From NCBI RefSeq assembly GCF_024323335.1, contig NC_066581.1, positions 456,607,197-456,671,196 of the forward strand: DNA of 64,000 nt, given 5' to 3'. A program made the translations under genes and the position numbers. Positions within the stretch are counted from its first letter, which is position 1. Each line of letters begins with the position of its first letter. The DNA comes from Lathyrus oleraceus (Eukaryota > Streptophyta > Magnoliopsida > Fabales > Fabaceae). Under the pieces are notes generated by a model. The model worked only from the letters and a program-made list of their open reading frames with translations. It was not told the origin of the DNA and searched no databases. Of the stretch, positions 23,849 to 36,019 are shown one piece after another.

Positions 23849-25300
23849 ATGGATAAGCAAAGAAGGAATACGAAGAAGTACAATTTCAGACAACCCGACT
23901 TGAAAGAGTTAAGGAGTTTGACATCCTATGTATTAGATCCCTTGGAATTCAAGGCTCGTCATGGGAAGCTTCTGTCTATTCTGGCTACTCAAGTGGATGA
24001 AGGTCTAATGAGTGTGTTGGTGCAGTTCTATGATCCCTTGTACCGTTGCTTCAATTTTCCGGAATTCCAGCTTTCGCCCATGCTTGAGGAGTATGCCTAT
24101 CTTGTGGGCATACCTATCCTAGACCAGTTGCCGTTCAGTGGCTTGGAGAGAGTTCATTCTTCTCAAGAGATTGCTGATCTGTTGCGTATAGATGAATCTA
24201 TTATTGGTGCTTATATGACTACCAAAGGTGGAATTCAAGGTCTCCCGTCTGACTTCCTCATTGATCAAGCTACTATGTTTGGGAAGGCCATGAGTGAGGA
24301 CGCCTTTGAGGCCATATTTGTACTTCTCATCTATGGGCTAGTGTTATACCCCAACATCGACAAGTTTGTGGATGTGAACGCCATTAGGATTTTCTCTCAT
24401 CTTAATCCCATTCCTACTCTATTGGGTGACACTTATTTCTCTTTTCATATGAGGAATGCAAAGGGCGGTGGTACCATTGTGTGTTGTTTGCCTCTATTGT
24501 ACAAGTGATTTATTTCGCACTTGCCTCAGACGCTCGCCTTCAAGGAGAACAAAGGATGTCTACGGTGGTCCACGAGACTTATGTCTCTCACTAATGATGA
24601 TATCTTTTGGTACAACCGTGTATATGATGGTGTGCAGATTATCGACTCTTGTGGTGAATTCTCCAATGTACCTCTTCTTGGTACATGCGGTGGAATTAAC
24701 TACAACCCTATTTTGGCACGTCGTCAGCTTGTGTTCCCCCTAAAGGATAAACCCAATAACATTCTGTTAGAGGGTGTGTTCTTTCAGAAGGGTAAATATC
24801 CCCAAGGCTTGAAGGGAAGGATGGTCCGTGCTTGGCGCAAAATCCATAATAAAGGAAGGAAGGAGCTAGGTCCGAAGAACTGTATCGCTTTGGAACCCTA
24901 TACCTCTTGGGTTAGGAGGAGAGCTTCCGAGTACCTCATGCCTTATGAGTATCCAAGACCCACACCTTTGGTTGTGGTTGGGCCTTCAACCCTTCCTAGC
25001 CAAGGAGTAGAGGAGTTGAGAGACGAAGACCGTTCGCATGCTTGGATCCATGAACGAGAGGAGTTGCTTCAGCAGATCAGAGAGAAGGATGCTTTGATTG
25101 AGTTCCTTGAGCACCAGGTTATTGATGATCCTGATGACGCATTGACTTCTCTACTTCCTCAATCTTCCAAGTTTTGGAAGAGGAAGTATGATCGACTCGC
25201 CAAAGAGAAGGCAGATATGGAGGCATCCTATGAGAGGGAGGTGAAGAGGCTTCGTGCAGCTTATCTTCTGGTCTCGAGGGCTTTGGACGATTGCTTCTAG
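23849..25300 (+). pseudogene. Element A ORF1 (Ogre ORF1 protein), one nonsense codon
   Basis: Ogre elements carry this extra ORF before gag; its role is unknown. I chose the ATG at 23849 because the homology with element B's ORF1 starts there; the frame is open further up. The first about 220 residues contain YDPLYRCFNFPEFQLSP and LEEYAYLVGIPI, shared with B. A TGA at 24506-24508 replaces the Trp present in B (LLLRWFISLLP), then the same frame runs on to 25300. The middle has GGINYNPILARRQL. The C-terminal 90 residues are charged and heptad-like, a predicted coiled coil. The domain resembles the plant-mobile-domain-like families (possibly DUF7745), from memory. Confidence 0.8.
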
Positions 25301-25666
25301 GGATCCATAGGATGTTCATTTTCCTTCTCTCTTGTATTGTATTTGGTTACCAAGACTGTACTTCTTTGGCGTAAAAACATTTCCAAATATTAATTGACGT
25401 GATATTTTCGTACGTGATAAACGTTTAATATATCCAAAATTTGCAAATAAGACTATAAAGTTCCTCTGATATAAAAATTAAATCATAAGCATTGCATGCA
25501 TCATGTTTATCTATTCCTAGGGGTTTATATCTTCTTCTTGATTCTAGTCGGGGTTTTCTTACATTGTTTATCTAATGTGAGACTGGAATCAAGGGGTAGA
25601 ATACCCTTTGAAATTGATAAACATGTCATTGCATTTGCATATTCATTAGCATGTCTTGCATAACAG
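25301..25666 (+). other. ORF1-gag spacer of element A
   Basis: No ORF. The last bases, GCATAACAG at 25658-25666, are also found before gag in B, with pyrimidine-poor but AT-rich sequence upstream. A splice acceptor here is possible (see findings). Confidence 0.5.
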
Positions 25667-28600
25667 GTACCGCCGCAGTGTTCTCATCTTGTTTGGTATT
25701 CCATTATTAGGATAGCTGACTCAGGCATTCACCGATACGGTACCCGAAGGAATCAACAGAGAGAAATGGAAGGTTTACAAGCAGAGCTTGCTGAGATGAG
25801 GATTCGCATGAATCAGTTCATGGAAGTGGTCCAAGGAGTGGCTCAGGGACAGCAGGAGATTAGATTGTTGGTACAGGGGAATCCCCCTACTACTCAACCG
25901 GAGGTTGTGGCTGATCCTCCCGCTGGAGAGGCTAATGGACCCAATGGACCGGGGCCTATCCCAATCCCACATGGCAACCTTGGTCAACAACCCATCCATG
26001 ATGATCAGGAGGATCAATTCCCCCTACTTCAGGAGGACTTTGGCATGGGCCATGGTATGGACCCTATGTTTCGGAGATTGGAAGAGAGGTTGAAAGCTGT
26101 GGAAGGGCAGAATGCTCTTGGTGTGGATGTTGCTGACTTGGGGGTAGTCCCAGGCGTGAGAGTTCCGCCAAAATTCAAAGTCCCCGTGTTTGATAAGTAC
26201 AATGGCAACTCTTTCCCGAAGACTCATGTACAAGTTTACTTCCGCAAGATGATCGCGTATTCTGATGATGAGAAGCTGCTCATGTACTTCTTCCAAGACA
26301 GCCTAGCTGGGGCATCCTTGGAGTGGTATATGAGGTTGGACAGAGCCCATATTCGCTACTGGAGAGACTTGGCTGAGGCCTTTGTGAAGCAATATCAGTA
26401 TAATGTGGATATGGCACCTGACAGGACTCAGCTCCAGAATCTGTCTCTCAAGAGCAACGAGTGCTTCAAAGAGTATGCTCAACGTTGGAGAGAGATGGCT
26501 TCCCGTGTTCAGCCTCCGATGTTGGAAAAAGAGATGGCTAACATGTTTATGAACACACTGCCTGGATCTTATTTGGAGCGTCTGGTGGGTTGCAATGCCT
26601 CGAATTTTGCTAATGTGGTCTCTACCAGTGAGAGGGTGGAGAACTACTTGAAGACATGTAAGATCCAAAATGGGGTTGGATCATCTTCGGGGTCAAAGAA
26701 GCCGTTCTTAGGAGGACAGAAGAGGAGAGAAGGGGATGCAAATGCCATATCTTCTTATCAGAACAGGGGTGACCGGAGGAATAACTTTCAAAATTACCAT
26801 CAACAACCTTATGTTGCAGCAGTGACCATTCCGGCTGCAGCACCAGTGCAACAACAACAACCACAACGTCAACAAAATCAATACCAACAACAACAGGGTA
26901 ACAGGCCTTCTTATCAACAGAGACAGAGGATGATGGATAGGCGTTTTGACACTCTTCCGATGTCGTATGCCCAGTTGCTTCCCAACCTTCAACATTTGCA
27001 ACTTATGTAGTTACGCACTTTGGCTCCTCCCGTTGGCAGGCTTCCAGTGGGTTATGACGCCAATACTAGGTGTAATTTCCACTATGGGGCACCTGGCCAC
27101 ACTATTGAGAACTGCAAAGCTTTTAAGCACGTAGTTCAGGACCTTATTGATTCAAAGGCCATTAACTTTGCGCTCGCTCCTAATGTTGTCAACAATCCTA
27201 TGCTGCAGCATGGTATAGCAAATGTTAACATGGTTGAAGGAGAAGCCAAACTAGTCAAGGAGGTGTTGAAGCTGAAGACTCCGCTCTCAGAAATCAAAGA
27301 ATACTTGCTAAAGGCAGATGTTTTCCCCGGCTGTGGGAGCGGTTATTTGGGTTGTGTTGCACAGACTGGGGGTTGTGTGAAGCTGCAGCAGGGTATCCAG
27401 GCTTTGCTTGACGATGGTATCCTCCAAGCTGAAGACTTATTTTCCCAAAGGTCTATTGAAGGGGTTGTTAAAGGGGTTGTTGAGAATGCAGATGTTGATC
27501 CTCTCTTTCCTGAAGATGCTGAAGAATTTACAAATGTTGTTCCTGCTGATTTTATAATTCCTAATGATGTAATTAATTTTTCTGATGTTGTTGCTGATAT
27601 TCCAAACATTGTGCTTAATTTTGATGTACTTGTTGAACTTGATTCCGATGTTTCGGATGCTTGTACTTCAATGAATAAGATTTATGAGTATGACTGTGAC
27701 GTTGCCACTATCACAATTTCTACCTGACCGCTCAGATCAGTGTGCCAGTAGCGCAACCGGTACCACCAGTGCGACCGCATCAATCCACTATGACCATCAC
27801 GACCCCTGGTCCTTTACCTTTCACCAGCAAAAGGGCCATTCCTTGGCATTTACGGGGGGATTGTGTACACGCATGATCATGGAGTGGAGCAGCCGCTGAA
27901 AGTAGAAGAGGTGCAGGATCAGAAGTCTGAACTTGGAATTGAGATAAAAGATCCCGCAGTGGACAATGTTGGTGGAATCGGGCGATTCACCAGAAGTGGT
28001 AGACTGTTCTCACCACCGGTTACCCAACCTGATAGTGCTGACGCCGCGGCGAAGGCCAAAGGCAAGCAAGTTGTGAATGAGGGTACCTCTGCACCACAGG
28101 TTGGCTCTGAGCCTGCTTTTGTGAAGGATGTGGACAAACTGTTGAGAATTATAAAGAAAAGCGATTACAAGGTAGTCGATCAGTTGATTCAGACGCCATC
28201 CAAGATATCTATTCTCTTACTCTTGCTGTGTTCGGAGGCACACAGGGAGGCGCTCCTGAAGGTCCTTAATGCTGCATATATGCCTCAGGAGATCTCAGTG
28301 AACCAACTAGAAGGGATCGTTGCAAATGTTCATACAAGCAACGGGTTAGGTTTTACTGATTCTGACTTGACGCCAGCTGGACGCGATCATAACAAGGATT
28401 TGCACATCTCGATGGAGTTTAAAGACACTGTGATATCCCATGTTCTGGTGGATACAGGTTCCTCTCTCAATGTGCTACCCAAGAGAGCCCTGTCAAGGTT
28501 AGATGTAGAAGGTTTGATCTTGAAGCCTTCCGATCTTGTGGTAAGAGCCTTCGATGGTTCTAAGAGGTCGGTGTTCGGAGAGGTAGAATTGCCAATTCAG

Positions 28601-29238
28601 ATTAGATCACAAACCTTTAACACCGTATTCTATGTGATGGATATCAGTCCTTCGTATAGTTGCTTGCTGGGTCATCCTTGGATCCATAATGCTGGGGCAG
28701 TCTCCTCGACCTTGCATCAGAAGATCAAGTTCCCGGTCAACGGAAGAATTATCACTGTCTGTGGTGAGGAGGATATTCTGGTCAGTAACCTGTCTACATT
28801 CAAGTATGTAGAGGTAGAAGGTGAGATTCATCAGACCCTGTGTAAGGCCTTTGAGGCAGTTCAAGTCAAGGATGCAGCTCCAGTGGAAGAGGTTGAAGCA
28901 GGTGCATCTTTGTCGTCCTTCAAGCAGGCACAGGCCTTGTTAAATTCAGGTGTTGCTCCCAGTTGGGGATGTCTGATGGATTTACCTGTAAAGGAAGACA
29001 AGTTTGGGATTGGGTATCAGCCGGCATTGACTTCTACAACTTCAACGCCTCAGAATCGTCAGGGGCCGATTACTTTCTCCAGTGCTGGCATCATTCAGTA
29101 CGCCCAGGTCTCTACAATCAACAAAGAAGATGGGGATAGTGATTGGGACATTGACAACTGGGTGCGTCCAAGGGTCCCGGGTGAAGTTCTCCGCAACTGG
29201 TCTTCTGAAGAGATTATCCAAGTCACTCTTCTTAAAGA
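25667..29238 (+). pseudogene. gag-pro: Element A gag-pro, broken
   Basis: The first ATG is at 25766, with 33 conserved in-frame codons before it. The capsid region (retrotrans_gag type) spans about residues 145-260, with QVYFRKMIAYSDDEKLLMYFFQ, then a Gln-rich stretch. A TAG at 27008-27010 interrupts it. The same frame resumes with the knuckle-like CX2HX5HX4C at 27071-27115. The linker changes frame near 27720 and back near 27850 next to a run of G. Protease follows from 27863, with the catalytic VDTGSSLNVLP at 28448-28480 and YSCLLGHPWIH at about 28656-28689. The exon ends at the intron donor 29239; unspliced, it stops at 29242. Confidence 0.88.
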
Positions 29239-29505
29239 GTAATTTTCTTTGTTTATTCATGCATATCCAAGTCTTACATTCCGCCCAGGGCGCGATGACT
29301 CATTGTAGGGCTCATCTATGTGGATACCTGCATTTTTTATCATAAATAAAGGACGTCTTTTTGCATTCAAATATTTTGTTCACTATCTTTCTATTTTTGC
29401 AGTTTTCAAAAATCAAAGATAAAAAAAAATATATACATTTGCCAATGTTTTGTTTAGTTTCCACTTCTTGTTCATACTCATAAGCATATACCATCACTCA
29501 TGCAG
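29239..29505 (+). other. Predicted Ogre intron, element A
   Basis: Donor GTAATTTTC at 29239, acceptor CATGCAG ending 29505, 267 bp. Removal joins GA to A in the same phase as in element B and opens the pro frame into pol. An intron between pro and RT is a known Ogre hallmark. Confidence 0.75.
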
Positions 29506-30527
29506 ATGCACGTCACCGGATCCTATTGATAACAGTTCTGCTATGGCTCGCTTCGACTTTAAAAATCCAATCTTTCAAGTTGAAGAAGTGGGTGATGAAG
29601 ACTGTGAACTCCCTGAAGAACTTCCCAGGTTGTTAAAACTGGAAGAAAGGGTCATTCAACCGCATCAAGAGTCTACTGAAGTGATTAATCTCGGCACCGA
29701 GGACGTCAAGAGAGAGATCAAGATAGGGGTTGCTTTGGAAGATAATGTGAAGAAGGGGCTGATTGAATTGCTGCAAGAGTATGTTGACATCTTCGCTTGG
29801 TCTTATCAGGACATGCCAGGGCTTGACACAGACATTGTGGTACACCTTTTGCCTCTCAAATAGGATTGTCCTCCGGTCAAGCAGAAGCTCAGAAGAACAA
29901 GACCAGAGATGGCTGTCAAGATAAAGGGAGAAGTGCAAAAACAGTTGGATGCAGGGTTTCTAACGGTTACAAATTATCCGCCATGGGTTGCAAATATCGT
30001 TCCAGTACCTAAAAAGGATGGAAAGGTACGGATGTGTGTTGACTACCGGGATCTGAACAAAGCTAGTCCTAAAGATGATTTCCCATTACCTCACATCGAT
30101 GTTTTGGTGGATAACACGGCTCAGTTCTCGGTATTCTCCTTCATGGATGGCTTTTCTGGCTATAATCAAATTAAGATGGCACCAGAAGACATGGAGAAGA
30201 CAACTTTCAAAACCCCATGGGGCACCTTCTTCTACAAGGTGATGTTGTTTGGTCTAAAAAATGTTGGGGCAACATATCAACGAGTTATGGTAACTCTTTT
30301 CCATGATATGATTCATCATGAAATGGAGGTTTATGTTGATGATATGATTGCCAAATCTCAGACGGAAGAAGAACATTTGGTGAATTTGCAGAAACTGTTT
30401 GAGCGTTTGAGGAAATTCAAGCTGAGGCTTAATCCGAACAAGTGTACTTTCGGGGTGAGATCTGGAAAATTGCTGGGTTTTATTGTTAGTGAAAAAGGGA
30501 TCGAGGTGGATCCGGCCAAAGTGAAAG
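29506..30527 (+). pseudogene. pol: Element A pol, 5' part (RT), cut by element B
   Basis: The open frame from the splice acceptor includes the ATG at 29543 (MARFDF). A TAG at 29861-29863 breaks it, where B has an open codon. The same frame then carries the RT core: PPWVANIVPVPKKDGKVRM, MDGFSGYNQI, and catalytic YVDD at 30332-30343. Element B is inserted after GAAAG at 30527, just downstream of EKGIEVDPAKVK. The rest continues at 53062. Confidence 0.92.
30523..30527 (+). repeat. Target site duplication of element B, left copy
   Basis: GAAAG before TGTAGCACCTC. Its partner is at 53057-53061. Excising one copy plus the element restores continuous pol coding in A. Confidence 0.92.
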
Positions 30528-31553
30528 TGTAGCACCTCAAATTTGCACTTACCATTGTGCATACATTTTCATCATTAGGTCATTAACGTAACATAGTCCA
30601 TTGCATAACATTTGCATTGCCTTTGGCCCAAGTGCAAGTCATTCAGACAGATTAGGTCAACTGGTCAGGAGATCAGGTCAAACAATCAAGTATGTGCAAT
30701 TTCCATTTTGACAAAGCCCTAGGGTTGATTTATCAAGTTCATATGATTATGTGATCATTTTTAAGTGGTTTGGCCCAAGATTGGATGATCAAAGCTCAAC
30801 AGTCAAGCTGAATTTCATCTGGAACCATAGAAAGTCAATTGTGGTCAACTGTGCTTGATTTTATGGATTGGAAGGTGGGAGATGGTTTGAAAGGCTTCAT
30901 TCATGTCCATACAAGTCTCATTTGACATATCAAAGATCAAGATTGAAGAATTGGAGGTCAGATCAAAAGTTGCCAAAAATAGCAGGTGACCTGTAATTTC
31001 AATTGCCCAAAATGGAAAGTTTTTCTCCTCAAAATTACTTCATCATAAAAGCTTCAAATGGAATTTTGTCCAACATGAAAGTTGAATATCTTGCTCTCAC
31101 CTTTCCAAAAAGTCCAAGAACACTCATTTCCCATGTGTGGTTGGCAAGATATGATCAAACCATTTTCAGAAAATGTTGAACTTCAAGAGGCCATAACTCC
31201 TGAACCATTTGGCCAAATTGGGTGATTCTTTTTTGAGCAAGTCACATTTGACATGTACTATCACATTGCATCATTACATTTCATCCAAAATCAACACATA
31301 AAAAGGTCATTTTTCAAGTGAACCATTTAAAAATTGGTGGGAAAAATAGTGATTTTCAAAATTACAGGTCATTTGCACTTCAAACCTTTTCCAACACATT
31401 CTAAATGTCATTTTGGACTTGTTTGCATTGCAATTACACTGTTACATTGACTGCATAATGAAAAGGGCATTTGTGCCAATTACATGAAAAATGCATTTTG
31501 CTTAATCACTTCCAATTTGCCTAAACTTGATTAACATTTGGATTAACATGTGG

Positions 31554-31560
31554 TATAAAG
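31554..31560 (+). promoter_or_regulatory. Putative TATA box of element B 5' LTR
   Basis: TATAAAG about 1.03 kb into the LTR, identical at 49383 in the 3' LTR. Confidence 0.45.
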
Positions 31561-34476
31561 GCATAATTGTAACAGAAACTCTTAATCACATTTCATTTTC
31601 TCAGATCCAAAAGCAAAATCATCAAATTCTCTCCAATTTTCTTCAAACTTTCTCACACTTTTTTTCACCAATTTCATCAGTGTTTTGCATTGTTCTTGCT
31701 TGCATCTTCATTTGCAGGTGAAATTGTGCATCTGTTTGCAATCAAATCGTGGCCAAGCTCAAGGAATCGGCATTGTTGCATCCAAGATCATCCATGGCAA
31801 ATTGAGGATTCTTCCACCTGGTGCATAATCGAGCTAAGCTATTTGTTCCAATCAACTTCTACATCATCAAGCATCACCTGTTTCATCATTTCACACCTGG
31901 AAACGCGCGAATCCAACAGCTGCTCACTCATAAGGTTGGATTTCAATCTTCACCATTGCTGGAATTGAGATATGGTTATTGTAGATTGTAGATTGTAGAG
32001 CACGATGCAGCTTGTGGTTTTGAAATTCGTTGAGAATCGAGTGAGAAATCTGGAATTTAAGATTGGATGTGAAAACTTCTTTTGATCGATTTGTTCAACA
32101 TGTTAGGAGTTAGAGAAAATCATGTGGATATTGTGATTGTACTTGCTTAGACGAGTTTAATGATGTATGATTTGTTCATTTTAGTGAAAATTTGTTCATG
32201 TGGATTTTCTGGAAATTTATTTGATGAACATGATGAAGAACACGCTCCAGAATGTATTTGATCCATTTTGCCTGGCTTCATTTTGAAAATGGTGTTTACC
32301 GCGTTTCTGAACCAATCACGTGTCGCCACTGAATAAATGGAAATGCTGCGTTTTGCCCTGGCTCAGCATATTTACAAGATTGCCACGCGCTTCATTCATT
32401 AATTCATTTAAATGTTAAATAATTATTTCATCTCATGATTAATCTTCAAAAATTCATAGAGTATTCATGGATGATCCAATTTGAGTGAGGTTTTTTGCAT
32501 TCATCTCCAAATTCTCTCTAGTTTTTTTTAGGTATGATAGTCAAAGTTGTGCCTCGTGGATTTTTTGACTTTGCCTAATGCCTTTGATCATGTATGCTTC
32601 ATGTGTATGTTTTACCATTTCCTTCATGAAATCTTGATGCCTTATCCAAAATGTGTGAAATTTTATATGCATGTTCTTGACTCTTTCCTGGTGATTTTGG
32701 TATATAGTTTGATAATTTTGAGCTCCTGGTTAGAGAGATATGATGTGATCAAGTTGAGTGTGACAATGTGTGTCACACTATGTTATGTCAACTTCATGAA
32801 TTTTGTTTCTATGCTTATTGAATGTCATTTGCTCTCAAGTTTTGCATATGATATTATCTAAATGTCTAGTTTTGCCATGATTATTTGTAGAATTTGTTGA
32901 GCCATTTCCTATTTGATTGGGATTTTTGTTTGCTGTTTAGCCATTCTTAGGTGTTTCTTGAGTAATCAACTTACATGACTTGTAAAATTCTCATTCCCTA
33001 TCATATGAAGATGAAATTTGGTGGAGTGTTTCTTAACATGTTTAACTTCATTTTGGCTTTGGTCCCATTTATTTATCATTTGTTTCCACTGTTTTACATT
33101 TGCTTGAAGTTGATGCTCCATTTGTGACCTAGTTTGGGTTGATTTTTGCATACCATGACTTCCTGAATTTAATTTCCCTACTTACACTTGTCCAAATAGC
33201 ATGAAATTTGATATGATGCTCATTGAATGTGGTCTGTTTAGGCTTGAATTTGTGTGGAATTTATTGAGCTGTTTTGATATGGATTTGATTGTGATCATTC
33301 TGTTTGGTCCTTTGAGGTTCCAATTTGCATGTTTTGTGCTATTTTGTTCATGAAATAATGATGATGAATGATATGAACATGAGACCAATTGGATTTGATG
33401 CTTGATGATTTAATCTTGATTTTGGATAAGTTTCATGTTCTGTTTTGATGATTTGATTTCATTTTGGCCCTAGTTTTGGACTAGTGGTTTGTGATCTCAG
33501 TTTTGAGTTGTGTTTCAGGTTAATAGCACAAATGGCCTATGCTTGATGATGTGCCTCCATTGGAGTTGACTGTGACTTGTATATAGATAATTTTGACTTT
33601 GTTTTGCAGGGTTTGATATTTGAGTTTGAGCCTTAATGGCTTGCACCTTTGTGCATTGGCTTGTGTTTGTCTGTGTATAGCTAACTGTGAACCATTTGCT
33701 GTTTGGTTTTGTGATTGGTATACTGATTGTATTTGATTGATTTCAGGTACATTAGTTGCTAAGATTGCTTTGCTTTGCTTGATAAGCAATTTGCACTGAG
33801 GTATAACATTCTTGTCTCCATGTAGTCTGGAAGACCTGGCTTGTTACCTAGCCAGGCACCTGTCTGAAGTCCTCCTTAAGAGGCAATGTTTGTGCTTGTT
33901 TATTTTTGTCCCCAAGCAGGTAAAGACCTTTTGTTAAGGCAATTGGCGGATAAAAGAGATAAGCAATATATCTCCCGCTCTTCTGTTGAGTCATCCCTCT
34001 GCTCACACCAACGTGTTGATGCATTGGGATACAAACCCAAGATCTTGTACAGTGTACAGTTGTGTCAGTGTCTTAAGTGTAGAAGGGTTCCCATTTTCTG
34101 GACCCACACTTCTTTGTCTAAAGCTCTCCCTGGCCAGGGATAAGAGCTGTGAAGTCTTATCTTCACCCACCTTTCCTCAGCTTCACCTTGGCTCTCAATG
34201 TCAAGGTTAAGAGCTAACACCACCCCTATACAGATGGCTTGCTCTTGCAGCCCTACCCTTGTTTGAGCCTCACTTGTGTGCATATAGTGTGTGCTGTTTG
34301 TGATTGTTTGCTATTGCTTGTGCTTTAGGATAGGCTTGCTTCCTGTGCAAGTTAGCTAGAAACCTTAACTTAGGGATGATTTTGCATGATAACATCTAGG
34401 CTCGAGTCGTAGTCTCCCTAGTTGTGTCTCCCTCTGTTATCTGGTTAGGCTAGCCTTGTGTCCCTTCTTAGGGGAA

Positions 34477-34895
34477 CTACGTCACCCTGATCCTCATACC
34501 AGATGAGGTACGTAGGCAGGAGATGAGTTGATCTCTCCGGGCGCCCGTTTTTGTTTTCTCTTGTGTGTGTCAGGAGATGGATGTAAGCCCAGCGATTGGC
34601 ATTCTGTTTCCTCTTGTTGTGTGCTTGGAGTCCGGTATAAGTCCATCAAGTGGCATCTGGTTTCCAGTGTGGGTGTGTTTTGGCTCGGAATCCGATGTAA
34701 GTCCAGCGATTGGCATTCGGATTCCATGTTTGCCTGTGTTGTTTTGTCTTGTGTGCGTGAGCCGAGCTACGGATGCTCTGATTCTTCTTTGTCCAAGAAG
34801 ATACGTATGCATAGGATGCGACATCCTAGCGAGCATGTGTTTTCCCCAGTCCGAACTACTTAGACTCTGATGTCTATGCTTGATAGACTAAGTAG
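34477..34895 (+). promoter_or_regulatory. Three two-stem modules, LTR B
   Basis: Module 1: outer CTACGT/ACGTAG (34477-34515), inner CCTCAT/ATGAGG. Module 2: outer TACG/CGTA (34768-34807), inner TCTTCTT/AAGAAGA (34783-34801). Module 3: outer CTACTTA/TAAGTAG (34856-34895), inner GTCTAT/ATAGAC (34872-34888). Stem sequences change but pairing and the CTCTGAT (or CCCTGAT) word persist. The 3' LTR repeats the set from 52317 to about 52735. Confidence 0.6.
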
Positions 34896-35017
34896 GCCCA
34901 GGATGCGATATCCTGCCGAGTCAGTCTTGTTTATTTTCTTGTGTCTCTTTCAGCCAGTGTTTGTTTGTTTATGAGCAGTGTTTTAGCAACCATTTTCCTT
35001 CCTTTTGTGCGTGGATC

Positions 35018-35033
35018 CCGTCGAGTACGACGG
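35018..35033 (+). promoter_or_regulatory. AGTA-loop hairpin, LTR B
   Basis: CCGTCG-AGTA-CGACGG, followed by GGGGTGCTAATACCTTCCC. Same place, loop and downstream block as CCTAGG-AGTA-CCTAGG in A and C, but three stem base pairs are exchanged. Second copy at 52858-52873. Confidence 0.65.
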
Positions 35034-35218
35034 ATGCGTAGGGGTGCTAATACCTTCCCTTCGCATAACCGACTCCCGATCCCATTCTCTTTGGTCGCGA
35101 GACCACGTCTTTTCCAGGTTTACTCTGAGCGTTTCCTTTCCCTCTTTTGGGATAAATAACGCGCGGTGGCGGCTCTGTTGTTCTTGTTTCCCGCCGGTTT
35201 TTCGCGTAATGCGACAGC

Positions 35219-35236
35219 TGGCGACTCTGCTGGGGA
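35219..35236 (+). other. PBS of element B
   Basis: TGGCGACTCTGCTGGGGA, two bases after the LTR. TGG pairs with the CCA end of a tRNA; Ogre is reported to use tRNA-Arg. Confidence 0.88.
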
Positions 35237-36019
35237 CAAGAGAAGTTGACCTGTGCTGGTCCATCTTCCCTAAGCGAGTCTCTCCTAGCGCTCTCTAGGT
35301 TAGGGCTTTGGTTGCTTTTGGCTGTGTTATTTATTGCATTCATTGTTTATCGTTTGCATTTATTGTTTACATTAATGTTTGCATTCATTCATATGCATCT
35401 GCTGTGCTGGCTGTGTTTCTCTGTTTGGGGTGGGAGTTACTCGAGGTAAAAGGCCCAATACCCAGGCTATGAGTGCAATCTAGGAAACCTAGGAATAGAG
35501 TGATTCATGGGAAGCGGGTGGTATGCGCCACTTAGCGGAACATTGATATCACGAGCAGTTCAGACCCTGGTGGGATATTATCGTTACATACTTCGGGTGT
35601 GTATATGATGATATTCTGCGAAAGGTTATTTATGTTGCGTTTCTTTCGACCTTACCCTGGCCTAGATGACACCCGTGAGTGGGGAGGGAATGATCATTTT
35701 AACAGGTACAGATGGTGACTGTTGGTGACCGGTAGGTGACTGGATGGTGACTCGGGGTTCTGATGGTGACTCAATTTCTCAGATTGGGTTCAGATGACAG
35801 TTGACCAGTTGACTTTGGGTTTCAGATGATTGTGAATAGAGTTCAAGCCGAAGTTCGATCCTGTGTTCAGAGATGCACAACTTGCCAGTCGTGCCTGCAT
35901 CATGTGAATCATAGCATGTTTATTTTTCAAAAAAAAAGAAGAGAAAAAAAAAGAAAAAACTAATCCCTGCAGGCATATCATTTCTCAGGTGCATTCCAGA
36001 GCTTGGTTCATTGATAGAG
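35237..36019 (+). other. 5' UTR of element B
   Basis: No credible ORF. It contains repeated GGTGACTGTTGGTGACC-like words (35705-35770) and an A-rich tract with G interruptions at about 35929-35960, shortly before ORF1. Confidence 0.7.

Larger units (their letters stand above)
30528..35216 (+). repeat. 5' LTR of element B (4689 bp)
   Basis: TGTAGCACCTC...AATGCGACA. It aligns throughout with 48357-53056 apart from scattered substitutions, an 11-12 bp duplication of TTTCATCCAA present only in the 3' copy (about 49500), and single-base indels. It has a TATA box (31554), three two-stem modules (34477-34895), the AGTA hairpin (35018-35033) and a PBS-like word (35167). Between 34575 and 34735 are three copies of a roughly 60-bp unit around GTAAGTCCAGCGATTGGC. 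No coding domain. Confidence 0.95.

Noticed and set aside
31690..31968. 92-codon ORF duplicated at 49529-49807
   Set aside because: It is duplicated only because both are LTR copies. No domain, and composition is like the surrounding non-coding LTR.
34528..34870. Overlapping cysteine-rich plus-strand ORFs (also at 52401-52710)
   Set aside because: They come from 60-bp repeats and structured modules in LTR B; several frames are open at once, typical of repeats rather than genes.
35929..35960. A-rich tract as a LINE or SINE poly(A) tail
   Set aside because: It lies in the leader of element B just before ORF1, with no LINE domain or flanking duplication.
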